A DNA stretch of 34,076 nucleotides from CAUZSH01 sp963582935 (GTDB lineage: Bacteria > Pseudomonadota > Gammaproteobacteria > Francisellales > Francisellaceae). Positions 25,759 to 33,714 of the stretch are shown here, one piece after another. Made by a program: the position numbers and the translations under genes. The notes beneath the pieces were generated by a model, which worked only from the letters and a program-made list of their open reading frames with translations, did no database searches and was not told the DNA's origin. Location of the stretch: positions 1 through 34,076 of the forward strand of contig CAUZSH010000012.1 of the NCBI GenBank assembly GCA_963582935.1. The letters run 5' to 3'. Position 1 is the stretch's first letter, and every line of letters begins with the position of its first letter.

Positions 25759-27129
25759 ATGGCACTTCCATGCTTTTATTCGCGTGCAAAACAAGATGCA
25801 ACCCCTGTTTTGATATTGGATAAAGGTTGCTATTTAGAATGGTTACATGATAACGCAACAGAATTTGAAAATAACTACCTAAGGGGAATCCATTTTAGAC
25901 CTACAGCTGCCGCAAAGGCTTTTGTTTCAAATACAGATGGGTCGCTGTCAAAAGTCATTTATTGTGTTGGTGGCGATGGAAAATGGGTATTGGGTGGGTT
26001 GGTTTCGGCCTTACCTGAGGGCGACTATGAGTTAAATGATCCTTATGAATTATTAGATCTAGAGTCTGCATATATTGGGTTTGCATTAGGCGATTATGCT
26101 TTCACACGTTATAAGAAATCAGTGGCGCATAAAGTGCGCTTATTTCTACCATCGAAATATAAGGTAGTTGAAAAATATATTCGAGCACATTATTTGGTTC
26201 GTGACCTAATTACCACGCCTGCTGAAGATATGGGTCCTGCTGAGTTAGCCAATCAGGTTAAAAAATTAGCCCAAACGTTTTCAGCAAGTTATCGAGAAAT
26301 TGTGGGTGATGCGCTTTTAAAACAAAATTATCCAGCCATACATGCGGTTGGTCGGGCAAGTCACCGTGAGCCACGTTTGGCTGAAATTATTTGGGGTGAT
26401 AACAAAAACCCTAAATTGACCTTAGTGGGCAAAGGTGTTTGTTTCGATTCGGGTGGTTTGGATATAAAGGGTGCAGCAGGAATGTTGCTGATGCACAAAG
26501 ATATGGGTGGCGCGGCACATGTGCTTGGGCTTGCTCGCTTAATCATGGACTATCAGTTACCTGTGCGATTACGAGTATTGATTCCTTGTGTTGAAAATTT
26601 AATCAATGAACGTGCTTTCAAGCCAAGTGATGTAATTACCATGCGTGATGGCACAACAGTTGAAGTGAAAAACACCGATGCGGAGGGTCGTCTTGTGCTT
26701 GCCGATGCGCTCTATGAGGCGCATTGTGAACAGCCAGATTTGATTATTGACTTTGCAACCTTGACAGGTGCGATGCGTGTTGCATTGGGGACGGATTTAC
26801 CGGCACTTTTTGCAACAGATGATAACATGGCAAACACCTTGCAGGGTTTATCAGAGAAATTAAATGACCCCCTCTGGAGAATGCCTTTATTTAAGGCTTA
26901 TCAGCCACACATCCAGGGAGATATTGCTGACTTATCGAATCTCGCAAAAGTTTCTGTTGGCGGTGGTATTACGGCTGCTTTATTCTTACAGCATTTTGTG
27001 CGAGATTCTGACTGGATACATGTGGATTTGATGGCGTGGAATGCACAGGCAATGCCAGGGCAGCCAAAAGGCGGTGAGGCTATGGGTCTTCGTGCGTTTT
27101 TAACATACCTAAAACAGCGGTACTCCTAA
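25759..27129 (+). CDS. M17-family leucyl aminopeptidase
   Basis: This is a cytosolic two-metal exopeptidase that removes N-terminal residues from peptides. The C-terminal catalytic domain is intact. It has VGKGVCFDSGGLDIK (about 222-236), MHKDMGGAAHV and the family signature NTDAEGRL (residues 305-312), which supply the metal ligands and catalytic lysine and arginine. DLIIDFATLTGAM, VGGGITAALFL and HVDLMAWN follow. At 456 residues it is between E. coli PepB (427) and PepA (503), with a divergent N-terminal domain, so I do not assign pepA or pepB. AAGGAG sits before the ATG. It follows tolC by 36 bp, most likely in one transcript, and ends in a clear terminator. With the POT peptide transporter it fits a peptide-using metabolism (inference). 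Confidence 0.93.
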   Translation: MALPCFYSRAKQDATPVLILDKGCYLEWLHDNATEFENNYLRGIHFRPTAAAKAFVSNTDGSLSKVIYCVGGDGKWVLGGLVSALPEGDYELNDPYELLDLESAYIGFALGDYAFTRYKKSVAHKVRLFLPSKYKVVEKYIRAHYLVRDLITTPAEDMGPAELANQVKKLAQTFSASYREIVGDALLKQNYPAIHAVGRASHREPRLAEIIWGDNKNPKLTLVGKGVCFDSGGLDIKGAAGMLLMHKDMGGAAHVLGLARLIMDYQLPVRLRVLIPCVENLINERAFKPSDVITMRDGTTVEVKNTDAEGRLVLADALYEAHCEQPDLIIDFATLTGAMRVALGTDLPALFATDDNMANTLQGLSEKLNDPLWRMPLFKAYQPHIQGDIADLSNLAKVSVGGGITAALFLQHFVRDSDWIHVDLMAWNAQAMPGQPKGGEAMGLRAFLTYLKQRYS

Positions 27130-27199
27130 GAGAAATAATATTTTTTAACGGATTGTTGTTAGTTTGGCATTATAAAAGCGCCCCTTTTATTTACAATAT

Positions 27200-27228
27200 T
27201 TGGATTCTGGTCTAGATTTAAAAATACT
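27200..27228 (+). promoter_or_regulatory. Possible promoter overlapping a terminator
   Basis: TTGGAT (27200-27205) is spaced 17 bp from AATACT (27223-27228). The match is modest. The -10 lies in the loop of the terminator hairpin at 27212-27241, so the initial transcript would start within or just after the terminator stem. It would drive the secreted protein gene at 27260. Confidence 0.3.
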
Positions 27229-27241
27229 AATCTAGTTTTTT
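27212..27241 (+). terminator. Rho-independent terminator of the tolC-aminopeptidase operon
   Basis: CTAGATT (27212-27218) pairs perfectly with AATCTAG (27229-27235) around a 10-base loop and is followed by six T (27236-27241). It is about 80 bp past the aminopeptidase stop. A weaker AT-rich hairpin, ATAAAAG/CTTTTAT at 27172-27190, lies before it without a T-run. Confidence 0.75.
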
Positions 27242-27259
27242 GCGATCTAAAAGGTGCGT

Positions 27260-27787
27260 GTGAAAAGAATCACGACGGTTTTTTCCATTATATTATCGGC
27301 TTTTATTGCAGCCCATATTTATGCGGTTGAAGAGGGTGTTATCTATAAAAAAGTTAAAAACCCGCTGCTTGAAAAAAATGGTATCGACTATATTATCTAT
27401 AAACTCAAAGATAATCAGAAAGACATAGATGAGGTCAATCAACTGAAGGTGTACTTGTATCCTCAAAAAGGCATTTTTCATTATGGTTCTGAGAGTGGAG
27501 TAACGATAGAAAGCAGACTTTCAACCGCTTGCTTTAGCGCTTTTTCTTTAGATATTGCCAGCGATAAAAACCCCACGTTCATATTGGCGGCATATGTGAA
27601 AGATTATACGGAAAAATCAGCACCCATAGTGCCCTTTACATTGCAAATTATAAATGGCCAGCTGGATGCAGCAGGAAGTCAGCTTAGTATGTTAAAAAGG
27701 CACAATTATAAAGTTTGTAAAACGGCACGCTGTGGTTATAGCGTTGTTAAAGATGATATGCCGATTTATTGTATTGAAAGTTGGTAA
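27260..27787 (+). CDS. Secreted four-cysteine protein of unknown function
   Basis: The product has a clear signal peptide: two basic residues, a hydrophobic core (TTVFSIILSAFIAAHI) and cleavage near IYA before VEEG. The mature part of about 153 residues is mixed, with four cysteines, all near the middle or C-terminal end (TACFS, KVCKTARCGY, IYCIE). These could form two disulfide bonds in the periplasm. There is no lipobox and no membrane span after the signal. The open frame starts at a GTG at 27254; the GTG at 27260 is preferred because AAAAGG (27249-27254) is five bases away and it gives MKRITT. I do not recognise the family. It sits alone between a terminator and the zipA promoter. Confidence 0.75.
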   Translation: MKRITTVFSIILSAFIAAHIYAVEEGVIYKKVKNPLLEKNGIDYIIYKLKDNQKDIDEVNQLKVYLYPQKGIFHYGSESGVTIESRLSTACFSAFSLDIASDKNPTFILAAYVKDYTEKSAPIVPFTLQIINGQLDAAGSQLSMLKRHNYKVCKTARCGYSVVKDDMPIYCIESW

Positions 27788-27802
27788 TCTGGCGCACTCC
27801 TC

Positions 27803-27831
27803 TTTATAAACTATTCCCTTTTTCATACAAT
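27803..27831 (+). promoter_or_regulatory. Probable promoter of zipA
   Basis: TTTATA (27803-27808, 4 of 6) is spaced 17 bp from TACAAT (27826-27831, 5 of 6), 31 bp upstream of the zipA GTG and 15 bp after the preceding stop. Confidence 0.45.
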
Positions 27832-27861
27832 ATACAAAACCCAACACTCTAGGTCGGAAGC

Positions 27862-28617
27862 GTGGATCAAAGTAAAATTATTCTTCTTGTTAGTATTCTT
27901 ATTATACTTTTATTGTTATTAGATGCGTATCGCAGAGTACAACGTAAAAAATATCTCAATAAAAATATGAATAAAATGGAAGTCACTGAAGAGATGAAGT
28001 CATCTGAAAATAAGCCTGCAGAGGCTGATTCTGCTGAGATTGTCGCATCAAGTATAGAAGAAACGACGGTTAAAACACTGGATGATGAACTAAAGAGTGT
28101 GGCTGTTGAAGAGTACAGCAATGAAAGCATCGATAAAGAAGCAGTAATTACTGATGTACCAAAAAGAAGAGAGGATGTCTATTCTGAGCCAGGCTATCCA
28201 TCATTGGAGCAGGGGATTATTGTGCTTCATGTTATGGCACCCAGAGGATATGTCTTTTATGGTGATGATCTTGCGCAAATTTTTTATGACCATCAATTCA
28301 GCTATGGCGACAGTGGTTCATTTCAGGCCATTTCTCAATCTGGAGAAGTGATATTTGATGTGGTGAGCGCGATTGAGCCGGGGACATTTGATATTGAAAA
28401 TATGCATGAAGTGCAAACGCCAGGCGTTACGATTTTTATGGACGCAACAACCTTACAAGACCCGAAGTCAGACCTTAAGCGTATGCTGGCGGTCATGTGT
28501 GAAATTTCGGAGCAATTAGGGGCGACATTATTAAATGAGCAACGTTGTCGTTTTACACAAAGTGATGTGAGTCGTTATCTTGCACGTATAAAGAATATGG
28601 ATACGAAGAGTAGCTAG
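27862..28617 (+). CDS. zipA: Cell division protein ZipA
   Basis: ZipA anchors FtsZ filaments to the inner membrane and is specific to gammaproteobacteria. The N-terminal span (about residues 5-22, ILLVSILIILLLLLD) is followed by a basic stretch (YRRVQRKKYLNKN). Next is an acidic linker (about 38-112) and the C-terminal FtsZ-binding domain with IIVLHVMAPRGYVFYGDDL, SAIEPGTFDIENMHEVQTPGV (split by the usual strand) and TIFMDATT. At 251 residues it is shorter than E. coli ZipA (328), mainly because the long Pro/Gln linker is replaced by a shorter Glu/Ser/Val-rich one. The start is GTG with GGAAG just before it. It is not next to ligA, as it is in E. coli. The stop is two bp from the convergent PP-loop gene. 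Confidence 0.93.
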   Translation: MDQSKIILLVSILIILLLLLDAYRRVQRKKYLNKNMNKMEVTEEMKSSENKPAEADSAEIVASSIEETTVKTLDDELKSVAVEEYSNESIDKEAVITDVPKRREDVYSEPGYPSLEQGIIVLHVMAPRGYVFYGDDLAQIFYDHQFSYGDSGSFQAISQSGEVIFDVVSAIEPGTFDIENMHEVQTPGVTIFMDATTLQDPKSDLKRMLAVMCEISEQLGATLLNEQRCRFTQSDVSRYLARIKNMDTKSS

Positions 28618-28619
28618 AT

Positions 28620-29375
28620 TTATAATCCACACCCATAAGACCAGCTGCAGCTAGAGGAAAATCCTTTATAATAGCTATGTGTGGAAGTATTGTTATCTTC
28701 CTTTTTTAAAAACAAGGCTCTTATTTCAGAAACGCTCTTAGCGCCTTCATAATCTTCAGGGAAAAACATGGGAGCGCCAATTTTTTCTTCTAGCTTAACG
28801 ACTCGTTGACAGTCGTTATCTGACAGTTGTTGGAAATCTTTTATAGTGTTGTAGATACAGGGCTGGCATTCAAGGCTTCGGTGATTTAGTGGCTGGAAAG
28901 GTGTTTTCTGGATAAGTTGATCTCTTTGTTTGCGGCATGTGTTATGTAGTGGCATCCAAACTCGTCGATCATCATAATGTTCATGCTCTTCGATAAATTC
29001 TTCGATGATGTTATTTTTTACCATATCAGATCGATTAGCTAAAAGTATGGTTGCTTCGTACTCCTCATCATATTTTTCCAAGCAATCTAAGATAGCCAGC
29101 CCTTTAAGAAAACTTGGGCACCAATGAAATTTTTTGCTTGGGAAGCGTTTTCGAGCAAGGACATTTTCAGAGAACGTTGCTTGAGGCTTCAAGTGTTCAT
29201 GAGTAAATCCGAGAGAAGTTATCCATTGGTGACCTACCTGTATGCGTGCTTGCCAAGAATCGGCTTCCCAGCCCGTGGAAACGGACAGCACACGAACATC
29301 TTCAAGGTGGAGTTCATGTGCCCATTGGATTAGCGCTATGCTGTCATCGCCAAAGTTTGTAATGATAACGTTCAT
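28620..29375 (-). CDS. PP-loop / PAPS-reductase-like protein with cysteine motifs
   Basis: This 251-residue protein looks like a member of the adenine-nucleotide alpha-hydrolase (PP-loop) superfamily. It opens with VIITNFGDDSIALIQWAHE, where the usual SGGxDS loop is partly lost (TNFGDDS) but the Asp-Ser is kept. VSTGWEADSW and RFPSKKFHWCPSFLK follow, as in PAPS-reductase-like proteins. There are cysteines in LECQPCIYNT and SDNDC, and the last residues are SSSCSWSYGCGL, a possible metal or iron-sulfur site. The exact substrate is not known; it could be a tRNA or nucleotide sulfuration enzyme or a PAPS reductase relative. The start ATG overlaps the trpS stop (TAATG), so its translation is coupled to trpS. 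Its 3' end lies against zipA. Confidence 0.72.
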   Translation of the reverse strand: MNVIITNFGDDSIALIQWAHELHLEDVRVLSVSTGWEADSWQARIQVGHQWITSLGFTHEHLKPQATFSENVLARKRFPSKKFHWCPSFLKGLAILDCLEKYDEEYEATILLANRSDMVKNNIIEEFIEEHEHYDDRRVWMPLHNTCRKQRDQLIQKTPFQPLNHRSLECQPCIYNTIKDFQQLSDNDCQRVVKLEEKIGAPMFFPEDYEGAKSVSEIRALFLKKEDNNTSTHSYYKGFSSSCSWSYGCGL

Positions 29376-30379
29376 TAGATGCCAATTTTTTTACGGACTT
29401 TGTTTAGTAAAGGTAGGGCAATCATGCGAGCTTGCTCCGCGCCATGCTTAAGTAGTGACTCAATTTTATCATGATTTTCCATCAGCTCATTGTATTTATC
29501 TCTGGGTGCTTTTAAGTCAGCATTGATCTTTTCAAACAAAGTTTGTTTAACTTCTCCCCAACCAATACCAGTTTGATAGCGCAGTTTCATTTCGTTGAGT
29601 TCAGCTTCATTGGCAAAGCATTGATATAATGTAAACAATGCGCAGCCTTTCGTTACCTTTGGCTCCTCGGGCAATAGAGAGTTGGTCTTGATTTTCATAA
29701 TTAATTTACGAAGCTTTTTTTCAGGTGCAAAAATAGGAATTGTATTACCGTAGCTTTTGCTCATTTTTCTGCCATCTAGTCCTGGAATTGTTTGAGTCTT
29801 ATCATCAACTAAGGCTTTAGGTGGTGTTAGTAAATCTGTTTTGTAAACATGGTTAAAGCGCGCTGCGATGTCTCTTGCAATCTCAACATGTTGGATTTGA
29901 TCTTTACCCACGGGCACAAGTTCAGTATTAAACATGAGAATGTCAGCTGCCATCAGAACAGGGTAGTTGAACAGACCCATTGTGATGCCTGAATCAGTGT
30001 CAACACCTTCTTCGAGGTTTGCATCTACTTGTGCTTTGTAGGCGTGTGCACGATTTAAAAGTCCTTTAGCTGCCATAGTGGTCAGTATCCAAGTCAATTC
30101 CATAATTTCAGGAACATCTGACTGACGATAAAAAACAACCTGTTTAGGGTCTAATCCTAGCGCCAACCAAGTGGCTGCAATCTCGTAAGTGTACTGTTTA
30201 CGTAAGTCAGCATCCCATAATTTGACAAGAGAATGGTAATCGGAAATAAAATAGCGTGCTTTATAATCGGGGTTTTTAGCCAGTTCCAGTGCGGGTTTAA
30301 TAGCGCCAATGTAATTGCCGATATGTGGTGTTCCAGATGGCGTGATTCCAGTTAGGACAACTTGTTTGGATGTAGACAT
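29375..30379 (-). CDS. trpS: Tryptophanyl-tRNA synthetase
   Basis: TrpRS charges tRNA-Trp. The 334-residue protein has the class I signature as TPSGTPHIGNYIGAI (HIGN, about residues 19-22) and GLDGRKMSKSYGN for KMSKS, plus FNYPVLMAADILMF and VPVGKDQIQHVE. It differs clearly from E. coli TrpS in detail and belongs to the TPSGTPHIGN type. I believe that type is found in Pseudomonas and Legionella relatives (family knowledge, not a search). The ATG at 30379 has only a weak ribosome site. The downstream gene for a PP-loop protein begins in the trpS stop codon. The promoter is probably at 30427. typA is upstream on the same strand but is separated by a strong terminator. Confidence 0.95.
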   Translation of the reverse strand: MSTSKQVVLTGITPSGTPHIGNYIGAIKPALELAKNPDYKARYFISDYHSLVKLWDADLRKQYTYEIAATWLALGLDPKQVVFYRQSDVPEIMELTWILTTMAAKGLLNRAHAYKAQVDANLEEGVDTDSGITMGLFNYPVLMAADILMFNTELVPVGKDQIQHVEIARDIAARFNHVYKTDLLTPPKALVDDKTQTIPGLDGRKMSKSYGNTIPIFAPEKKLRKLIMKIKTNSLLPEEPKVTKGCALFTLYQCFANEAELNEMKLRYQTGIGWGEVKQTLFEKINADLKAPRDKYNELMENHDKIESLLKHGAEQARMIALPLLNKVRKKIGI

Positions 30380-30426
30380 TGTGGCTCATATCTCAGGATA
30401 TTTACTAGGATTAAGATGTTATCACA

Positions 30427-30432
30427 ATTATA
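30427..30432 (-). promoter_or_regulatory. Probable -10 box of trpS
   Basis: A perfect TATAAT is read on the minus strand, 47 bp before the trpS ATG and just after the typA terminator. There is no good -35 at 17 bp. Confidence 0.4.
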
Positions 30433-30454
30433 GGAATGAATGAATAGCAGGAGT

Positions 30455-30478
30455 AAAAAAGGGGCTTAAGCGCCCCTT
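30455..30478 (-). terminator. Rho-independent terminator of typA
   Basis: AAGGGGC (30459-30465) pairs with GCCCCTT (30472-30478), seven bp with a six-base loop. On the minus strand the hairpin is followed by TTTTTT (30455-30460). It lies about 30 bp past the typA stop, between typA and the trpS promoter. Confidence 0.8.
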
Positions 30479-30508
30479 GTAAGATAGGTCTTTTAAGCTC
30501 TGAAGAAC

Positions 30509-32332
30509 CTAAGGTGCTTTAGGGGGTCTGGAAACGCGTTTGCGTCCACTTTCAGTTAAGACTTTCTTGCGAAGGCGAATATGGTGAGGGGTGATTTCAA
30601 CCAACTCATCATCTTCAATAAATTCAAGTGCATTTTCAAGCGTTAATTTTAAAGGTGTAACCAATGCAATGGCTTCATCTTTACCAGAAGCACGCATATT
30701 AGTAAGTTGCTTACCTTTAATGACATTAACCGTTAGGTCATTATCACGTTGATGAATTCCCACAATCATTCCTTCATAAACATCGGTTTGTGCACCAATA
30801 AAGAGCTTGCCGCGAGCCTGAATGCCAAAAAGTGCAAAGGCAGATGATTTGCCAGGGGCATTGGAAACAAGCGTGCCATTTTTGCGGGTTTCAAGTATGC
30901 CAGGTTTCATTGGTCCATAATGATCAAATACTTTGTTGAGGATGCCACTACCAGATGTGGTGGTTAAAAACTCGGTATAAAACCCAATTAATCCACGTGA
31001 AGGCATAATAAATTCAAGTCTAACACGACCTTTTCCATCAGGAACCATATCTTTTAAATCAGCTTGACGCGTGCCCATTTTTTCCATGATCGCACCTTGA
31101 TACTTCTCATCTAGGTCAATGGTGACGTGTTCAAAAGGTTCTTGTTTAACGCCATCAATTTCTCGAATAATGACTTCTGGGCGAGAAACCGCAATTTCAT
31201 AGCCTTCACGTCGCATGTTTTCCAATAGAATTGAAAGGTGCAGTTCACCACGACCAGATACTTTAAATTTATCTGGACTATCTGTAGGTTCAACACGTAA
31301 TGCAACATTATGAAGTAACTCTTTTTCAAGTCGTGCTGCAATTTGGCGAGTTGTGATCAGTTTGCCATCTTGACCCACAAAAGGAGAGTCATTGACTTGG
31401 AAAGTCATTGTGATGGTAGGCTCATCTACAGAGAGTGCAGGAAGTGCTTCAGGCATATCTTGTGAACAGACGGTGTCTGATATATGTAAAGGCTCAATCC
31501 CCGTAATGCAGATAAGGTCACCGGCAGAAGCCGTTGGCGTCTCAATTCTTTCTAAGCCCATATAGCCTAGGATTTGTAAGACTTTAGCATTTCTTTTTGT
31601 GCCGTCGGCAGCGACAACGGTAACAGGCATATTTGTCTTAACTGTTCCGCGGGTAACACGACCGATGCCAATGGTGCCAACATAGCTTGAGTGATCAAGC
31701 GAAGATATCTGCATTTGAAATGGACCATCAACATCTACATCAGGTGCGGGGACATGATCAATAATTGTCTTAAGGAGTACATCCATGTTGTCTGTTAGGT
31801 GTTCATGATCAAGTGTTGCATAACCATTGATGGCAGAGGCATAAATAACCGGAAAATCAAGCTGTTCATCTGTAGCGCCTAAGCGATCAAAGAGATCAAA
31901 AACCTGATCCATAACCCATTCTGGGCGTGCACCATCGCGGTCAATTTTATTGACGACGAGGATGGGGCATAGACCTTGCTCAAAAGCTTTTTGAGTGACA
32001 AAGCGTGTTTGTGGCATTGGACCATCTACAGCATCGACAAGTAGTAATACTGAGTCTACGGTTGATAAAATTCGTTCTACCTCACCACCAAAGTCAGCAT
32101 GTCCTGGAGTGTCTACAATATTGATATGGTAGTCATTCCATTTGATTGCCGTGTTTTTTGAAAGAATTGTGATGCCACGTTCCTTTTCAATATCATTTGA
32201 ATCCATGACACGGTTTAAGTCACTATTACGTGTGTCAACACTACCTGTTTGCTGAAGTAGTTTGTCGACAAGTGTGGTTTTTCCGTGATCGACATGGGCA
32301 ATGATTGCGACATTTCTTAAGTTTGTTCTCAT
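30509..32332 (-). CDS. typA: Ribosome-associated translational GTPase TypA/BipA
   Basis: TypA is a translation-factor-like GTPase that binds the ribosome and is needed for growth in the cold and for 50S assembly. The 607-residue protein has the G-domain motifs AHVDHGKTT (about residues 12-20), DTPGHADFGGE and NKIDR, plus GITILSKNTA in switch I, and the BipA C-terminal region (GRGELHLSILLENMRREGYE, IMPSRGLIGFY, GKSSAFALFGIQARG). The ATG at 32332 follows a weak AGG-containing region. A promoter is predicted at 32368-32395 and a strong terminator at 30455-30478, so it is probably a single-gene unit. Confidence 0.97.
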   Translation of the reverse strand: MRTNLRNVAIIAHVDHGKTTLVDKLLQQTGSVDTRNSDLNRVMDSNDIEKERGITILSKNTAIKWNDYHINIVDTPGHADFGGEVERILSTVDSVLLLVDAVDGPMPQTRFVTQKAFEQGLCPILVVNKIDRDGARPEWVMDQVFDLFDRLGATDEQLDFPVIYASAINGYATLDHEHLTDNMDVLLKTIIDHVPAPDVDVDGPFQMQISSLDHSSYVGTIGIGRVTRGTVKTNMPVTVVAADGTKRNAKVLQILGYMGLERIETPTASAGDLICITGIEPLHISDTVCSQDMPEALPALSVDEPTITMTFQVNDSPFVGQDGKLITTRQIAARLEKELLHNVALRVEPTDSPDKFKVSGRGELHLSILLENMRREGYEIAVSRPEVIIREIDGVKQEPFEHVTIDLDEKYQGAIMEKMGTRQADLKDMVPDGKGRVRLEFIMPSRGLIGFYTEFLTTTSGSGILNKVFDHYGPMKPGILETRKNGTLVSNAPGKSSAFALFGIQARGKLFIGAQTDVYEGMIVGIHQRDNDLTVNVIKGKQLTNMRASGKDEAIALVTPLKLTLENALEFIEDDELVEITPHHIRLRKKVLTESGRKRVSRPPKAP

Positions 32333-32367
32333 TTTAAAATGGGTAACCTATATATTAAAGTTATGTG

Positions 32368-32395
32368 ATTGTACTTTTTACCATCAAATTAGCAA
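32368..32395 (-). promoter_or_regulatory. Probable promoter of typA
   Basis: On the minus strand, TTGCTA (32390-32395, 4 of 6) is spaced 16 bp from TACAAT (32368-32373, 5 of 6), with the typA ATG about 35 bp downstream. It lies in the 88-bp gap after the CorB-like gene. Confidence 0.5.
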
Positions 32396-32420
32396 TGTTT
32401 TTATATGGTTATTTTAAATG

Positions 32421-33671
32421 CTATATAATATAAGGGTAAATTCGAGTTTGATGTACCATGTTGTTCTTAATGCTTATTACTTCAATAATATAATTTGAGT
32501 ATTTAAAACAGCACTTTCCATCAGGAATTTCTTCCAAGTGGTCAACTATAAGGCCAGAAAGAGTTTTTGCGTTGGTACTTGGGAAATGTAGGTTTGTGTG
32601 GCGCATTAACTCTCGGATAGTCGTGCTTCCAGAGGCTACGTAACTGCCATCTGTTGAGGGTTGAATAAAGCTTTTTAATTCATAAGTGTCTGAAAATTCG
32701 CCCACAATTTCTTCTAAAATATCTTCAACAGTCACCACACCTTCAATGCTGCCATACTCGTCGACGACGATAGAAAAACGACATCCTTTCTTTTGAAAGT
32801 TTAAAAGCTGTGTTTGTAATGAGGTACTTTCAGGGATGAAGTAAGGCTCGATCAAGACATCTCGAATATCTTCTAGGCTTGCCGCTTTCGTGTTGGTGAT
32901 AAATTTGAGGGCGCTCTTGATTGGTAGTACACCTAGTAGGTTGTCAAGGGCCTCGTGATAAATTAAAAGGGTGCTATGAGTTGATTTAATGATATTGGGA
33001 ATAAAATTATTTACGTCTGAAATATCAATTGCTTCTATTTTATGTCGAGGAACCATGACGTCTGAAACCTGAATGCTTTCTAGCTCGAGCACCCCAAGCA
33101 ACATGTTTTTGTGCTTATGTGTTAACACACTGCTTGACTCATGAACCACGGAATGTATTTCTTCTTTGCTTAGGGGGTCAGATTGTTTTTGGGTTTTAAC
33201 TTTAACGCCACACAATGACAGAATGCCATTTGCGGCAAAATTAACAGCCCATACAACAGGGTAAAGCACCCATAGAAGGATAGAAAGGGGGAATGAGGCT
33301 GGGAAGGCAATCTTTTCAGGATGCAGTGCCGCCACGGTTTTTGGAATGACTTCAGCAACAATAAGAATTACGATCGTCAGCAGTATGGTGGCAATGAGCA
33401 CTCCAATTTGCCCAAAAGTAGCTTCTGCATATACAGTGACGATTGAGGATGCAAGGATATTGGCAAAAGTGTTTCCAATTAAAATAATGCCAAGCAGACG
33501 ATCAGGACGTTTTAGGAGCGTTTGAGCGCGTTTGGCGCGCTGGTGATTTTTCTTTGCAAGATGTCGAAGCTTGTATCGGTTTAATGACATCATGCCTGTT
33601 TCAGAGCCTGAGAAAAAAGCAGATAGAAGAATCAGCCCAATGACGCTAAGAATGATAAATGAAATATCCAT
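32421..33671 (-). CDS. CNNM/CBS-domain membrane protein, CorB/YfjD-type (HlyC/CorC family)
   Basis: This is an inner-membrane protein of the CNNM/CorB family, whose members are linked to magnesium homeostasis. The N-terminal DUF21 domain (about residues 1-160) has four hydrophobic segments and the motif SAFFSGSETGMMSLNR, followed by NTFANILASS and VAEVIPKT. A pair of CBS domains follows (VSDVMVPRHKIEAID, then GCRFSIVVDEYGSIEGVVTVEDILEEIVGEF, given here in parts). The C-terminal CorC/HlyC domain runs from about residue 330. The length of 416 is typical. No ribosome site is evident before ATG 33671. The gene follows dprA by 43 bp on the same strand and may share its transcript. Whether it exports Mg2+ or Co2+ here is inference from relatives. 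Confidence 0.92.
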   Translation of the reverse strand: MDISFIILSVIGLILLSAFFSGSETGMMSLNRYKLRHLAKKNHQRAKRAQTLLKRPDRLLGIILIGNTFANILASSIVTVYAEATFGQIGVLIATILLTIVILIVAEVIPKTVAALHPEKIAFPASFPLSILLWVLYPVVWAVNFAANGILSLCGVKVKTQKQSDPLSKEEIHSVVHESSSVLTHKHKNMLLGVLELESIQVSDVMVPRHKIEAIDISDVNNFIPNIIKSTHSTLLIYHEALDNLLGVLPIKSALKFITNTKAASLEDIRDVLIEPYFIPESTSLQTQLLNFQKKGCRFSIVVDEYGSIEGVVTVEDILEEIVGEFSDTYELKSFIQPSTDGSYVASGSTTIRELMRHTNLHFPSTNAKTLSGLIVDHLEEIPDGKCCFKYSNYIIEVISIKNNMVHQTRIYPYII

Positions 33672-33714
33672 AGTATGTGTTTGTTACCCACTGTTTGAAT
33701 GTGATGTTTTGATA

